Positions 38,963 to 47,914 are shown, counted from the first letter of the stretch. The stretch is 64,000 bases of DNA from Winogradskyella marincola (GCF_029624125.1 NZ_JARSBN010000011.1:24147-88146), one strand, 5' to 3'. The notes: generated from the sequence alone by a model not told the origin. A program made the numbers and translations.

Positions 38963-39877
38963 TTACTTTTTTGTTCCTTTTAGCATTCTGTCATTACCAT
39001 TTAAATCTTCTCTCAATTCAATCGCTTTAAATTCGGCATCAACTAAAAGTTGCTTTGTTTCTTGTCCAAGATACTGGTTAATTTCAAAATAAAGTGAGCC
39101 ATTAGACTTCAACTTATCAACAGCAAAATCAGTTATCGCTTTGTAAAAAATCAAAGGATTATCGTTTTCTACAAATAGTGCTAAATGAGGCTCATTATCG
39201 AGAACGTTTGGTTTTATTTCTTGCTTTTCGAGTTCACGAACATATGGCGGATTTGAAACGATGATATCGAAAGAGCCCTTCTGTCGCAAAGCGACATCTT
39301 CCCAAAGGGAAGACTCTAAAATATCAGCTTTAATAAACTTAACCTCAACACCATTACTATCCGCATTCTCTTTGGCTATTTCTATAGCAGACTCTGATAT
39401 ATCAACTGCAAAAACCTGAGCTTCTGGCAAGTGCTTTGCCAACGAAATTGCAATACAACCGGAACCTGTTCCTATATCAAGGATTTTTAATTGACGATTG
39501 ACGATTGACGATTTGGGATTAGAAAGCTCTGAACTCAGAACTCTAGACTTATAACTTTTCAAAATCCAATCTACAAGCTCTTCGGTTTCTGGCCTTGGGA
39601 TGAGTACATAATCATTCACTTTAAATTGCAATCCGTAAAACTCGGTTTCTCCCAGCAAATATTGAATTGGTTTTTGCTGTTTTAACCCTTCTAAAATTTC
39701 AAAAAAGAAATCAACTTCAGTTTTAGATAAGGTAAACTCAGGCTCTAATTGCAACTGAATTCTGGCCACATTAAGATGGTGCTCTAAGCCTAAATAAAAA
39801 AAGCTTGCCACCTCATCTTTGCCATAAATTTGGTTTAATTCTTTATGAAATATGTCTTTTAAATCCTTTGCTTTCAA
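38963..39877 (-). CDS. prmC: Release-factor glutamine methyltransferase
   Basis: Methylates the GGQ glutamine of peptide-chain release factors; 304 aa. Helical N-terminal domain with PIQYLLGETEFYGLQF, SAM motif ILDIGTGSGCIAISLA, and catalytic NPPY in IIVSNPPYVRE. TTG 39877 is the start; it lies 2 nt after the upstream stop. Two repeat-derived stretches are translated: residues 106-129 (heptamers) and 189-199 (two palindromes). Both fall in linkers between core motifs, so the enzyme may still work. It is longer than typical PrmC. Confidence 0.9.
   Translation of the reverse strand: MKAKDLKDIFHKELNQIYGKDEVASFFYLGLEHHLNVARIQLQLEPEFTLSKTEVDFFFEILEGLKQQKPIQYLLGETEFYGLQFKVNDYVLIPRPETEELVDWILKSYKSRVLSSELSNPKSSIVNRQLKILDIGTGSGCIAISLAKHLPEAQVFAVDISESAIEIAKENADSNGVEVKFIKADILESSLWEDVALRQKGSFDIIVSNPPYVRELEKQEIKPNVLDNEPHLALFVENDNPLIFYKAITDFAVDKLKSNGSLYFEINQYLGQETKQLLVDAEFKAIELREDLNGNDRMLKGTKK
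39282..39313. repeat. REP-like palindrome pair inside prmC
   Basis: Two perfect back-to-back hairpins: TGTCGC-AAA-GCGACA (39282-39296) and TCTTCCC-AAA-GGGAAGA (39297-39313). The second matches the core of the 1813-1829 palindrome. It is read in frame as part of PrmC. Confidence 0.8.
39491..39560. repeat. Heptamer-register array inside prmC
   Basis: Ten 7-nt units in a row on the + strand: TTGACGA three times, TTTGGGA, TTAGAAA, GCTCTGA, ACTCAGA, ACTCTAG, ACTTATA, ACTTTTC. Several match units seen in the yggS array and before rplS. It is translated on the - strand as a serine-rich linker just before the SAM motif. Confidence 0.75.
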
Positions 39878-39879
39878 AA

Positions 39880-40371
39880 TTAAAATGTTTTAAGCATCCA
39901 TACGGTACACGAATAATGGCCTGTATTGCCAAGTGGTTTTTCTAAAAATTCGAAACCAACTTTTTTGTATAATTTTCTGGCATCATCCATATATGGCATG
40001 GTTTCTAAATAACAACTTTCAAAACCAGCGCTTTTGGCAAATTCTAAGCAAGCATTCATCATTTTAGTTCCTAATCCTTTTCCTCTTGCCTCTGGCATAA
40101 AATACATTTTTTGCAACTCACAAACATTGCCTTCGTAGTGTTCTAAAGGTGCAATACCAGCACCTCCGAGAATCTCTTCATTCTGAGCTAAAACAAAATA
40201 TCGGGTTTTAGGATGACTATACGTTTCTGTCATACAATCTAACGACACATCTTCGTATGCAGTACCAACTTTTGGCACTCCCATTTCTATTAAAACACTT
40301 CGTATAGCCTTGGCTATTTTAGGATTATCCTTTTGTTCTATTTCTCGAATAACTATGGTATCTTTACCCAC
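39880..40371 (-). CDS. GNAT-family N-acetyltransferase
   Basis: 163-aa acetyltransferase. TIVIREIEQKDN opens the fold, ELQKMYFMPEARGKGLGTKMM carries the acetyl-CoA pyrophosphate-binding R-G-x-G-x-G/A signature, and ARKLYKKVGFEFLEKPLG closes it. The start is GTG 40371; no upstream ATG is in frame nearby. Substrate unknown. It leads a two-gene unit with prmC (2-nt gap) and is divergent from the lipoprotein at 40432. Confidence 0.88.
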   Translation of the reverse strand: MGKDTIVIREIEQKDNPKIAKAIRSVLIEMGVPKVGTAYEDVSLDCMTETYSHPKTRYFVLAQNEEILGGAGIAPLEHYEGNVCELQKMYFMPEARGKGLGTKMMNACLEFAKSAGFESCYLETMPYMDDARKLYKKVGFEFLEKPLGNTGHYSCTVWMLKTF

Positions 40372-40431
40372 CTTTTTTAAACTTTTATACCGTTTTTTTC
40401 ACGGTATGAAGATAGTTATTATTACGTTTTT

Positions 40432-40890
40432 ATGAAGAAAAGCATCGTATTCATTTTAGTAATTTGTTCACTTGTTTTTAACTGTACAGTGAAAGAAAAA
40501 CCTCAATTTATTGGCATTGATAATATCAAGGTTTTAGATTCTAATAGTGAGAACATTACTTTTAGTGCAGATGCTGAGTTTAGCAACCCAAACAATGTTG
40601 GTGGCACGCTTCAAACAGATGCATTAAAGGTGCTTGTTAACAACAGAGAGGTGGCCACATTTACATCAAAAGAATTTAAAGTACCTTCTAAAGACAAGTT
40701 CAAAATTCCGCTTACGGTTTCTATCGCTACAGATAGCATTATTAACAAAGGTAATCTTAGTGGTTTATTGGGTAGTTTATTATCTAAAAAACTAAAAGTG
40801 CAATATATAGGAGATATTAAGTACAAGATTTTTGGCTATGCTTCTACCTATACTATCAATAAAACTGAAGACGTAAAAATAAAATTATAG
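40432..40890 (+). CDS. LEA14-like (WHy domain) lipoprotein
   Basis: 152-aa lipoprotein: MKKSIVFILVICSLVFNC gives a signal peptide with lipidated Cys 18. The body resembles LEA type-2/WHy immunoglobulin-like domains (ADAEFSNPNNVGGTLQTDALKVLVNNREVATF, KIPLTVSIATDSI). Function unknown. The stop TAG is directly followed by the TTG start of ribD. Confidence 0.65.
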   Translation: MKKSIVFILVICSLVFNCTVKEKPQFIGIDNIKVLDSNSENITFSADAEFSNPNNVGGTLQTDALKVLVNNREVATFTSKEFKVPSKDKFKIPLTVSIATDSIINKGNLSGLLGSLLSKKLKVQYIGDIKYKIFGYASTYTINKTEDVKIKL

Positions 40891-41895
40891 TTGCAAACAC
40901 ACGAGTACTACATAAAACGTTGCTTACAAATTGCCAAAAACGGATTGGGAACCACCAGGCCAAATCCTATGGTTGGTGCTGTTATTGTGCATAACAACAG
41001 TATTATTGGAGAAGGTTTTACCAGCGCTTATGGCGGACCACATGCCGAAGTTAATGCTGTAAATTCTGTTAAAAACAAATCCTTACTAAAGGACAGTACA
41101 ATGTATGTCCTTTTAGAACCTTGTAGTCATTACGGAAAAACACCTCCTTGTAGTGATCTCATTATACATCACAATATCCCAAATGTGGTAATTGGCTGCG
41201 CAGATGATAATCCTGAAGTCGCAGGAAAAGGCATTGCCAAATTAAAGGCACATGATTGCAATGTTATTGTTGGTGTTTTAGAAGCAGAATGCAAAGCGCA
41301 TTTAAAGCGTTTTTTTGCCTATCACAATAAAAAACGACCATATATAATTTTGAAATGGGCCGAAACCGAGGATGGTTTTATTGCACCAGAAACTAAGGAT
41401 GAACAAAAACCAGTTTGGATTACAAACACTTATTCAAGACAATTGGTACACAAATGGCGGGCTGAAGAACAAGCCATTTTAGTAGGAACAAATACAGTTA
41501 TAGAAGACAACCCAAGTCTTACTGTTAGAGATTATACTGGTGAAAATCCTGTTAGAATTGTTATAGACAAGACTAATAAACTTGATGAGAGTTATAGAAT
41601 TTTTGACTCCTCAGCTAAAACCATTAAACTCACTAAAACTGAGCTTAATTTTGACAAACCTCTGGCTTTTCAGATTTGTAATTACCTACACCAACATAAT
41701 ATAAACTCTGTGATTATTGAAGGTGGCGCTAAAACGCTTCAAACTTTTATTGATGAAAATCTATGGGACGAAGCTCGAATTTTTATTGGCAAAACTGAAT
41801 TTAAATCAGGTACAAAAGCACCACAACTAAACGGTAGATTAATTTCTGAAAAAAAATTAAAAGAAGACCGCATAAAATTCTACATAAATGATTGA
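40891..41895 (+). CDS. ribD: Bifunctional riboflavin biosynthesis deaminase/reductase
   Basis: Deaminates and reduces the pyrimidine intermediate of riboflavin synthesis; 334 aa, full length. Deaminase: zinc ligands H51 in PHAEVNA with E53, C78 in EPCSHYGKTPPC and C87; NGLGTTRPNPMVGA precedes. The reductase half starts near residue 150 (RPYIILKWAETEDG) and has WRAEEQAILVGTNTV and IIEGGAKTLQTFI. The start is TTG 40891, with no gap after the upstream stop. It overlaps the HAD gene by 8 nt. Confidence 0.95.
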   Translation: MQTHEYYIKRCLQIAKNGLGTTRPNPMVGAVIVHNNSIIGEGFTSAYGGPHAEVNAVNSVKNKSLLKDSTMYVLLEPCSHYGKTPPCSDLIIHHNIPNVVIGCADDNPEVAGKGIAKLKAHDCNVIVGVLEAECKAHLKRFFAYHNKKRPYIILKWAETEDGFIAPETKDEQKPVWITNTYSRQLVHKWRAEEQAILVGTNTVIEDNPSLTVRDYTGENPVRIVIDKTNKLDESYRIFDSSAKTIKLTKTELNFDKPLAFQICNYLHQHNINSVIIEGGAKTLQTFIDENLWDEARIFIGKTEFKSGTKAPQLNGRLISEKKLKEDRIKFYIND

Positions 41896-42499
41896 TACGC
41901 TTATTTTCGACTTTGGAGATGTTTTTATCAACCTAGACAAGGAAGGTGCTATGCAAAACGCACTTAATTTGTTTAAGCTAGACACGTTTGAAGAAGACAT
42001 GACTAACACCAATATCTTATATGAAATTGGCAAAATTTCAACGGAAGAGTTTATTGCGTTTTACAGTTCTAAATTTCCTCATTTAACGAAACAACAACTC
42101 ATTGATGCCTGGAATTTTATTTTAAGAGATTTCCCAAAATATCGCTTAGAATTTCTTCAAAAATTAGCAAAAGAACAACGCTATAAACTCATATTATTAA
42201 GTAATACCAATGATATGCATATAGATTTCATAAAAGCTAATGTTAGTTTTTATGAAGACTTTAAAAACTGTTTTGATCAGTTTTACTTATCTCAAGAAAT
42301 TCATCTTAGAAAACCTAATAGAGATATTTTCGATTTTGTTTTAGACAACAATAATCTAAAACCAGAACAGTGCTTCTTTGTTGACGACACCAAAGACAAC
42401 ACTGATACAGCTAAATCTTTAGGCATAAACGTTTGGAATATTGATGAAACCAAAGATGATGTCATTAATTTGTTTAACCAAAATCATTTACGCTCTTGA
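41888..42499 (+). CDS. HAD-superfamily hydrolase
   Basis: 203-aa haloacid-dehalogenase-like phosphatase. Motif I is DFGDVF (D8, D10), motif II LLSNTND, and motifs III/IV include RKPNRDIF and FFVDDTKDN. Its position right after ribD suggests a possible role as the missing riboflavin-pathway phosphatase, but this is inference from context only. It shares a 4-nt overlap (TTGA) with the next gene. Confidence 0.88.
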   Translation: MIDTLIFDFGDVFINLDKEGAMQNALNLFKLDTFEEDMTNTNILYEIGKISTEEFIAFYSSKFPHLTKQQLIDAWNFILRDFPKYRLEFLQKLAKEQRYKLILLSNTNDMHIDFIKANVSFYEDFKNCFDQFYLSQEIHLRKPNRDIFDFVLDNNNLKPEQCFFVDDTKDNTDTAKSLGINVWNIDETKDDVINLFNQNHLRS

Positions 42500-43344
42500 T
42501 TTATCTATTACTAAGCGTTTTATCTTCTACAGCTATTTTTGTACTCTTTAAGCTTTTTAACAAGTACAATGTAGACACATTACAAGCTATTGTATTTAAT
42601 TACATTACCGCATGCTCTTGCGGAATTTTGCTATACAACAAACCTATAAACATTGACAGCTTTATATCAGAAAATTGGTTTTATGCAGCTTTAGGTTTAG
42701 GCTTTTTATTCATTAGTATTTTTAATGTTATGGCACTTACAGCTCAAAAGAATGGACTATCCGTTGCTTCTGTTGCTAGTAAAATGAGTATGATTATTCC
42801 AATAGTGTTTGGAATTATTGTTTATAACGAAAGTATTGGCTTCCAAAAGGTCTTAGGTATAATATTAGCACTTTTAGCTGTTTACCTTACCTCAATAAAA
42901 CCAAAATCTAACGTTGTACTAACTAAGACTATTTATTTACCTATTATTTTATTTTTAGGTTCTGGTGTTATTGACACAAGTGTTAATCATTTTGCACCAA
43001 AAGGTAATTTACCATTATTTTTATCAATCATTTTTGCCTGCGCAGGAGTTATAGGTTTAGTTTCTGTAAGTGTAAAAGCAACAAAATCCAAGCAAAAATT
43101 CAACCCTAAAAGCATACCTTTTGGAATAGCTCTAGGAATCGTAAATTACAGCTCAATGTATTTTTTATTAAAAGCACTAAGAGTAGATGGCTATGAAAGC
43201 TCGGCTATTTTCACAATAAACAATGTTGCTATTGTTGCTGTATCATGTTTAACAGGCTTATTACTTTTTAAAGAAGTGATATCTTCTAAAAACTGGATTG
43301 GTATTGGCTTAGCTTTAATTTCTATAATATTAGTAACCTTATAA
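42496..43344 (+). CDS. EamA-type DMT-superfamily transporter
   Basis: 282-aa inner-membrane protein with about ten transmembrane helices in two halves (EamA repeats), for example GLSVASVASKMSMIIPIVFGIIVYNESIG and a C-terminal NWIGIGLALISIILVTL. It starts at TTG 42496, overlapping the previous stop, and ends on the next start codon. The exported or imported substrate is unknown. Confidence 0.82.
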   Translation: MIYLLLSVLSSTAIFVLFKLFNKYNVDTLQAIVFNYITACSCGILLYNKPINIDSFISENWFYAALGLGFLFISIFNVMALTAQKNGLSVASVASKMSMIIPIVFGIIVYNESIGFQKVLGIILALLAVYLTSIKPKSNVVLTKTIYLPIILFLGSGVIDTSVNHFAPKGNLPLFLSIIFACAGVIGLVSVSVKATKSKQKFNPKSIPFGIALGIVNYSSMYFLLKALRVDGYESSAIFTINNVAIVAVSCLTGLLLFKEVISSKNWIGIGLALISIILVTL

Positions 43345-43952
43345 TGCATACCGAAGACACATACAAAACCATTTCCAAACCTTCAATAGGAGAATTATTT
43401 AAAGATAAGAACAGTAAATTTATTGGATATGCGTTTCATGTTGAAAACGAAGATGAAATAAAAACTCATATTGAAGAGGTTAAAAAAGAACACCATTCTG
43501 CAAGACACTGGTGCTATGCATACCAACTAGGAACAGAAACTATAACCTTTAGAGCAAATGATGATGGAGAGCCAAACAATTCTGCAGGTATGCCAATATA
43601 TGGTCAAATTCAATCTTTTGACTTAACAAATGTTTTAGTAATTGTTGTACGATATTATGGAGGTGTAAAACTTGGTGTTGGCGGATTAATTAATGCTTAT
43701 AAAACTGGTGCACAATTAGCACTTGAAGCTTCAGACATCATAGAAAAAACTATTAACACTAACTTCTCTCTCAAGTTTGAATATAAAAACATGAGTAAAG
43801 TAATGCGAATCTTGAAAGAGAACCAAATAGACATTATAAACCAAACATTAGAACTTAATTGTTTGTTAGAAATATCTGTCAGAAAAGGTAACGCTTCAAG
43901 AGTATTTGAAATATTTAACCAATTTTACGGTGTAAAAATTGACGAATTATAA
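43344..43952 (+). CDS. YigZ/IMPACT family protein
   Basis: 202-aa cytoplasmic protein. The IMPACT N-terminal domain has DKNSKFIGYAF, HHSARHWCYAYQLG, NDDGEPNNSAGMPI and VRYYGGVKLGVGGLI. A C-terminal DUF1949-like ferredoxin fold follows. It may bind translation components or RNA, but the function is not settled. It is the last gene of the overlapping ribD unit and meets the thioesterase tail-to-tail with a 6-nt overlap. Confidence 0.9.
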   Translation: MHTEDTYKTISKPSIGELFKDKNSKFIGYAFHVENEDEIKTHIEEVKKEHHSARHWCYAYQLGTETITFRANDDGEPNNSAGMPIYGQIQSFDLTNVLVIVVRYYGGVKLGVGGLINAYKTGAQLALEASDIIEKTINTNFSLKFEYKNMSKVMRILKENQIDIINQTLELNCLLEISVRKGNASRVFEIFNQFYGVKIDEL

Positions 43953-44354
43953 CGAATAATTTTGCAGTTTGTCTAAAAGATATTTTGGGCAACGTGTAGG
44001 TCTATTTCGAGTAGAATCTATAAATGCTAAAACTGTATTTCCTGTTGCCAGCAATTGTCCTTTATCATTTATCAATTCATAATCAAATTCTATAGAAGCT
44101 GTTGGCATTTTTTTTAACTGAGTTTTTACTTTAAGCACATCGTCATAACGTGCTGAATTTTTGTAGTTTATACTCAATGAAATCACAGGAAGCATTATCC
44201 CTTCTTTTTCCATAGCATTGTAACTAAGTCCAAACTCTCGCAACCATTCTGTTCTACCTACCTCAAAATAAACAGCATAGTTAGCATGATACACAACACC
44301 CATTTGATCTGTTTCGCCATAGCGAACGCGTATTTCTGTTTCGTTATAATTCAA
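43947..44354 (-). CDS. Acyl-CoA thioesterase, YbgC/FcbC hot-dog fold
   Basis: 135-aa hot-dog-fold thioesterase. IRVRYGETDQMGVVYHANYAVYFEVGRTEWLRE contains the catalytic Asp/Tyr region typical of YbgC/4-hydroxybenzoyl-CoA thioesterases. It hydrolyses acyl-CoA thioesters; chain preference unknown. It is transcribed away from dnaA. Confidence 0.9.
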   Translation of the reverse strand: MNYNETEIRVRYGETDQMGVVYHANYAVYFEVGRTEWLREFGLSYNAMEKEGIMLPVISLSINYKNSARYDDVLKVKTQLKKMPTASIEFDYELINDKGQLLATGNTVLAFIDSTRNRPTRCPKYLLDKLQNYSL

Positions 44355-44487
44355 AATTTAAATAATTTTAAATAAAAAATTTGTAGTTTTAAAGGATTTT
44401 AAACATGGGAAAAAAAATCTTAAAATTCAATATTAATTGATTTTTTTTTTTAATTTTTTGTTCACATATTTGTCATGTTCAAAACGC

Positions 44488-44515
44488 AAAGAGAATCCTA
44501 GTTCTCTTTTTTTTT
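44488..44515 (+). promoter_or_regulatory. Terminator-like hairpin in the dnaA leader
   Basis: AAAGAGAA (44488-44495), loop TCCTAG, TTCTCTTT (44502-44509), followed by a run of T to 44515. It has the form of an intrinsic terminator on the + strand but lies 37 nt before the dnaA ATG. No + strand gene ends nearby (the last one ends at 43952, with an antisense gene between). Confidence 0.6.
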
Positions 44516-44552
44516 GCTAATCTAACTAACAACATAAATCTAAATTTAACTA

Positions 44553-45980
44553 ATGGAGATCACAGCGGAATCTGTATGGAGTAATTGTCTCTCATTTATA
44601 AAAGATAACATACAACCTCAAGCCTACAAAACATGGTTTGAACCCATACAAGCTGTAAAACTTACTGGCAATGCACTTAGTATTCAGGTACCTAGTAAGT
44701 TCTTCTATGAGTGGTTAGAAGAGCATTATGTTAAAATCTTAAAAGTAGCACTTACTAAGGAGTTAGGAGACGATGCCAAATTGGTATACGTTATTAAGAT
44801 GGAGAACACTTACGGTAACAAACAACCGTTTACAGAAAAAATTCCAAGTTCTAACAGAACACCTGTAAAATCTCAAGATGTTGATGTTCCTTTCAATAAT
44901 AAAAGTCCAGAACTTAAGAATCCGTTTATAATTCCTGGAATTAGAAACGTAAAAATTGAGTCTCAACTTAACCCAAGTTATACTTTTGAAAATTTCCTGG
45001 AAGGTGACTCTAACCGTTTAGCAAGAAACGCAGGTATTGCAGTTGCTAACAAGCCTGGAGGAACATCTTTTAATCCACTTTTAATTTTTGGTGGAGTTGG
45101 ATTAGGAAAAACACACCTAGCACATGCTATTGGTGTAGATATTAAAGACAAGTATCCAGAAAAAACAGTTCTTTATATCTCTGCTGAAAAGTTTACACAA
45201 CAATATATTGATTCTGTAAAAAAGAATAACAGAAATGATTTTATTCATTTTTACCAAATCATTGATGTTTTAATTATAGACGACGTACAATTCTTATCTG
45301 GTAAAACAGGTACGCAAGATGTATTCTTCCATATCTTTAACCACTTACACCAAAATGGTAAGCAAGTTGTATTAACAAGTGATAAAGCACCTGTTGATAT
45401 GCAAGATATTGAGCAACGTTTATTATCTCGTTTTAAATGGGGACTTTCTGCAGAGTTACAAACTCCAGATTTTGAAACCAGAGTTTCTATTCTTAAAAAC
45501 AAACTCTACAGAGATGGTGTAGAAATGCCAGATGAAATTGTAGAGTATGTAGCTAAGCACATAAAAACTAATGTTAGAGAACTTGAAGGCGCTATCATAT
45601 CTTTAATAGCACAATCATCTTTCAACAAAAAAGAAATTACAATAAACTTAGCTAAGGATATTGTAGATAAGTTTGTAAAAAACACTAAGCGCGAAGTATC
45701 TATAGACTATATTCAAAAGGTGGTTTCAGATTATTTCCAGATGGATGTAAGCACACTGCAATCTAAGACGCGTAAACGTCATATTGTACAAGCACGTCAG
45801 TTAGCTATGTTCTTTGCAAAAAAATACACAAAAGCCTCTTTAGCCAGTATTGGTTCTCAAATAGGACAACGTGATCACGCAACAGTATTACACGCATGCA
45901 AAACTGTAGATAACCTATCTTCTACTGATAAGCAGTTTAGAAAATATGTTGAGGATTTAGCCAAGAAATTATCGCTTTAA
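44553..45980 (+). CDS. dnaA: Chromosomal replication initiator DnaA
   Basis: Binds DnaA boxes at oriC and melts the origin; 475 aa, full length. Domain I (about 1-85) with WFEPIQAVKL, a linker, AAA+ domain III with Walker A GGVGLGKTHLAHAIG, Walker B VLIIDDVQFLSGK, the box VII arginine region EQRLLSRFKWG, and domain IV HTH ending in IGQRDHATVLHACKTVDNL. I saw no cluster of TTATCCACA-type boxes next to it, so oriC is not evident here. A terminator-like hairpin sits in its leader. Confidence 0.97.
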   Translation: MEITAESVWSNCLSFIKDNIQPQAYKTWFEPIQAVKLTGNALSIQVPSKFFYEWLEEHYVKILKVALTKELGDDAKLVYVIKMENTYGNKQPFTEKIPSSNRTPVKSQDVDVPFNNKSPELKNPFIIPGIRNVKIESQLNPSYTFENFLEGDSNRLARNAGIAVANKPGGTSFNPLLIFGGVGLGKTHLAHAIGVDIKDKYPEKTVLYISAEKFTQQYIDSVKKNNRNDFIHFYQIIDVLIIDDVQFLSGKTGTQDVFFHIFNHLHQNGKQVVLTSDKAPVDMQDIEQRLLSRFKWGLSAELQTPDFETRVSILKNKLYRDGVEMPDEIVEYVAKHIKTNVRELEGAIISLIAQSSFNKKEITINLAKDIVDKFVKNTKREVSIDYIQKVVSDYFQMDVSTLQSKTRKRHIVQARQLAMFFAKKYTKASLASIGSQIGQRDHATVLHACKTVDNLSSTDKQFRKYVEDLAKKLSL

Positions 45981-45992
45981 ATTACCAGAAAC

Positions 45993-46451
45993 ATGACTAA
46001 AATTTTAATGGTGTGCTTGGGCAATATTTGTCGTTCGCCATTAGCTCATGGTATCTTAGAATCTAAACTAAATACTTTTAAATTTTATGTTGATTCTGCA
46101 GGAACAGCAGCATATCATGTAGGCCACCAACCAGATCACAGATCGATTAAGGTTGCAAAAAACAATAACATAGATATTAGTCACCAAACTGCCAGACAAT
46201 TTAATGCTTCAGATTTTGATAAGTTTGATTATATCTATGCAATGGATGCCTCTAACTACACCAATATTATAAGCTTAGCGAGAAACAATTCTGATATTGG
46301 TAAAGTGAAACTATTCCTTGAAGAAAACCCTAATATCTCCAACAAAAATGTACCAGATCCTTATTACGGAGATATGAGTGATTTTGAATATGTTTTTGAT
46401 TTAATAGAAACTACTTCTACAATTATTGCCAAAAAACTTCTTGAAGATTGA
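45993..46451 (+). CDS. Low-molecular-weight protein-tyrosine phosphatase
   Basis: 152-aa cytoplasmic phosphatase. P-loop C8-x5-R14 in VCLGNICRSP and the general-acid Asp in DPYYGDMSDFEYV. It may dephosphorylate tyrosine kinases of capsule synthesis or arginine-phosphates; the partner cannot be told. It follows dnaA by 12 nt, so it is probably co-transcribed. Confidence 0.93.
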   Translation: MTKILMVCLGNICRSPLAHGILESKLNTFKFYVDSAGTAAYHVGHQPDHRSIKVAKNNNIDISHQTARQFNASDFDKFDYIYAMDASNYTNIISLARNNSDIGKVKLFLEENPNISNKNVPDPYYGDMSDFEYVFDLIETTSTIIAKKLLED

Positions 46452-46521
46452 GTAAATCTTTAAAAGCAATTATTTGATTTTTCGTAACTTAGAATCGTTA
46501 ACACTTCCAAAAAACTAAGCT

Positions 46522-47913
46522 ATGAAAAAAACAACTACGTTTTTATGCCTTTTGTGCTTTTACTTCTCACTTTCTCAAGACATAGAATTAGAATCTTTTG
46601 CCACAGGATTTAATAGACCTGTTAATATTAAACACGCTGGTGACGACAGACTATTTGTTGCAGAACAAGATGGTATAATTAAAATTGTAAATTCTGATGG
46701 CTCTGTAGAACCTACAAATTTCTTAGACATAGATGCTATTGTTGGCAGCAACGGAAACGAGCAAGGATTACTTGGCTTAGCTTTTCATCCAGATTTTGAT
46801 ACTAACGGCTACTTTTTTGTAAACTACACCAATAATTCTGGAGATACTGTAATTTCAAGATTTTCGAGAATTGGTATTAATCCTACCATTGCAGATCCAA
46901 ATTCAGAATTAATAATATTAACCTATTCTCAACCTTACAGCAATCACAACGGAGGTGAATTGCAATTTGGACCTGATGGCTACTTGTATATTTCAAGTGG
47001 TGACGGAGGTTCTGGTGGTGATCCTCAAAACAACGGTCAAAACCTCAACAGCTTACTTGGTAAACTTTTAAGAATAGATGTTAATAATGCTTCTGCTTCA
47101 AATCCTTACGATATTCCTGCAGACAACCCTTTTGTTGGTAACGCAAGTGCAAGAGATGAAATTTGGGCCTACGGCTTACGCAACGCTTGGAAGTTTTCCT
47201 TCGATAGCGCTAATAATGACCTTTGGATTGCTGACGTTGGGCAAAATGCCAGAGAAGAAATTAACATGGTTGCTTCTACCAATGCTGGACTCAATTATGG
47301 ATGGAGATGTTACGAAGGCAATAATACCTATAATACAAGTGGCTGTCCAAGCAGTAGCACATTGACTTTTCCTGTAGCTGAATATTCTCATTCTGGAGGA
47401 CGATGTTCTATCACTGGTGGATATGTTTACAGAGGTACAACTTACCCAAATCTGGTTGGCACATATCTATTTGGTGATGTATGTACACAGGAGATTGGCT
47501 ATTTAAAATTTGAAGGAGGAAGTTGGAATTCAACTTTCGAAAATTTTTCTGGCAACTGGGTAGCTTTTGGTGAAGACATAAATGGAGAACTCTACGTGTC
47601 TAGCCTTGGTGGTACTATTTATAAGGTTACAGACTCTCTTCTTAGCATTGATGAAAACACACAAAACTCATTATCAATCTATCCAAATCCAGCAAACACT
47701 ATTTTGAATATTGACCTTCCCGATAGTACTTCTGGAAATTCAACAACTTTTAATATTTATGATGTTCAAGGAAAGTTAATAAAGTCTATTTTAAAAGATA
47801 ATAATGATACCTTTACAAGCATAAATATTTCAGATCTAAAAAGTGGTTTTTATGTCCTTGAAGCAAAGTTAGACGAGGATGGAAAAATCACTAAAAAATT
47901 CGTGATAAATTAA
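46522..47913 (+). CDS. PQQ-dependent sugar dehydrogenase-like protein with T9SS domain
   Basis: 463-aa secreted six-bladed propeller. Signal peptide MKKTTTFLCLLCFYFSLSQ. LFVAEQDGIIKIV, GNEQGLLGLAFHPDF, SNHNGGELQFGPDGYLYIS, GSGGDPQNNGQN and WAYGLRNAWKFSFD are typical of the soluble glucose/aldose dehydrogenase (GSDH) family. A T9SS sorting domain forms the last 80 residues (IYPNPANTILNI, YDVQGKLI). Probably an extracellular sugar oxidoreductase; cofactor binding is inferred from the family. Confidence 0.88.
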   Translation: MKKTTTFLCLLCFYFSLSQDIELESFATGFNRPVNIKHAGDDRLFVAEQDGIIKIVNSDGSVEPTNFLDIDAIVGSNGNEQGLLGLAFHPDFDTNGYFFVNYTNNSGDTVISRFSRIGINPTIADPNSELIILTYSQPYSNHNGGELQFGPDGYLYISSGDGGSGGDPQNNGQNLNSLLGKLLRIDVNNASASNPYDIPADNPFVGNASARDEIWAYGLRNAWKFSFDSANNDLWIADVGQNAREEINMVASTNAGLNYGWRCYEGNNTYNTSGCPSSSTLTFPVAEYSHSGGRCSITGGYVYRGTTYPNLVGTYLFGDVCTQEIGYLKFEGGSWNSTFENFSGNWVAFGEDINGELYVSSLGGTIYKVTDSLLSIDENTQNSLSIYPNPANTILNIDLPDSTSGNSTTFNIYDVQGKLIKSILKDNNDTFTSINISDLKSGFYVLEAKLDEDGKITKKFVIN

Positions 47914-47914
47914 A

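Noticed and set aside
44355..44552. Possible oriC upstream of dnaA
   Set aside because: Very AT-rich, but I found no cluster of TTATCCACA-like DnaA boxes, and in Bacteroidota oriC is often not beside dnaA.
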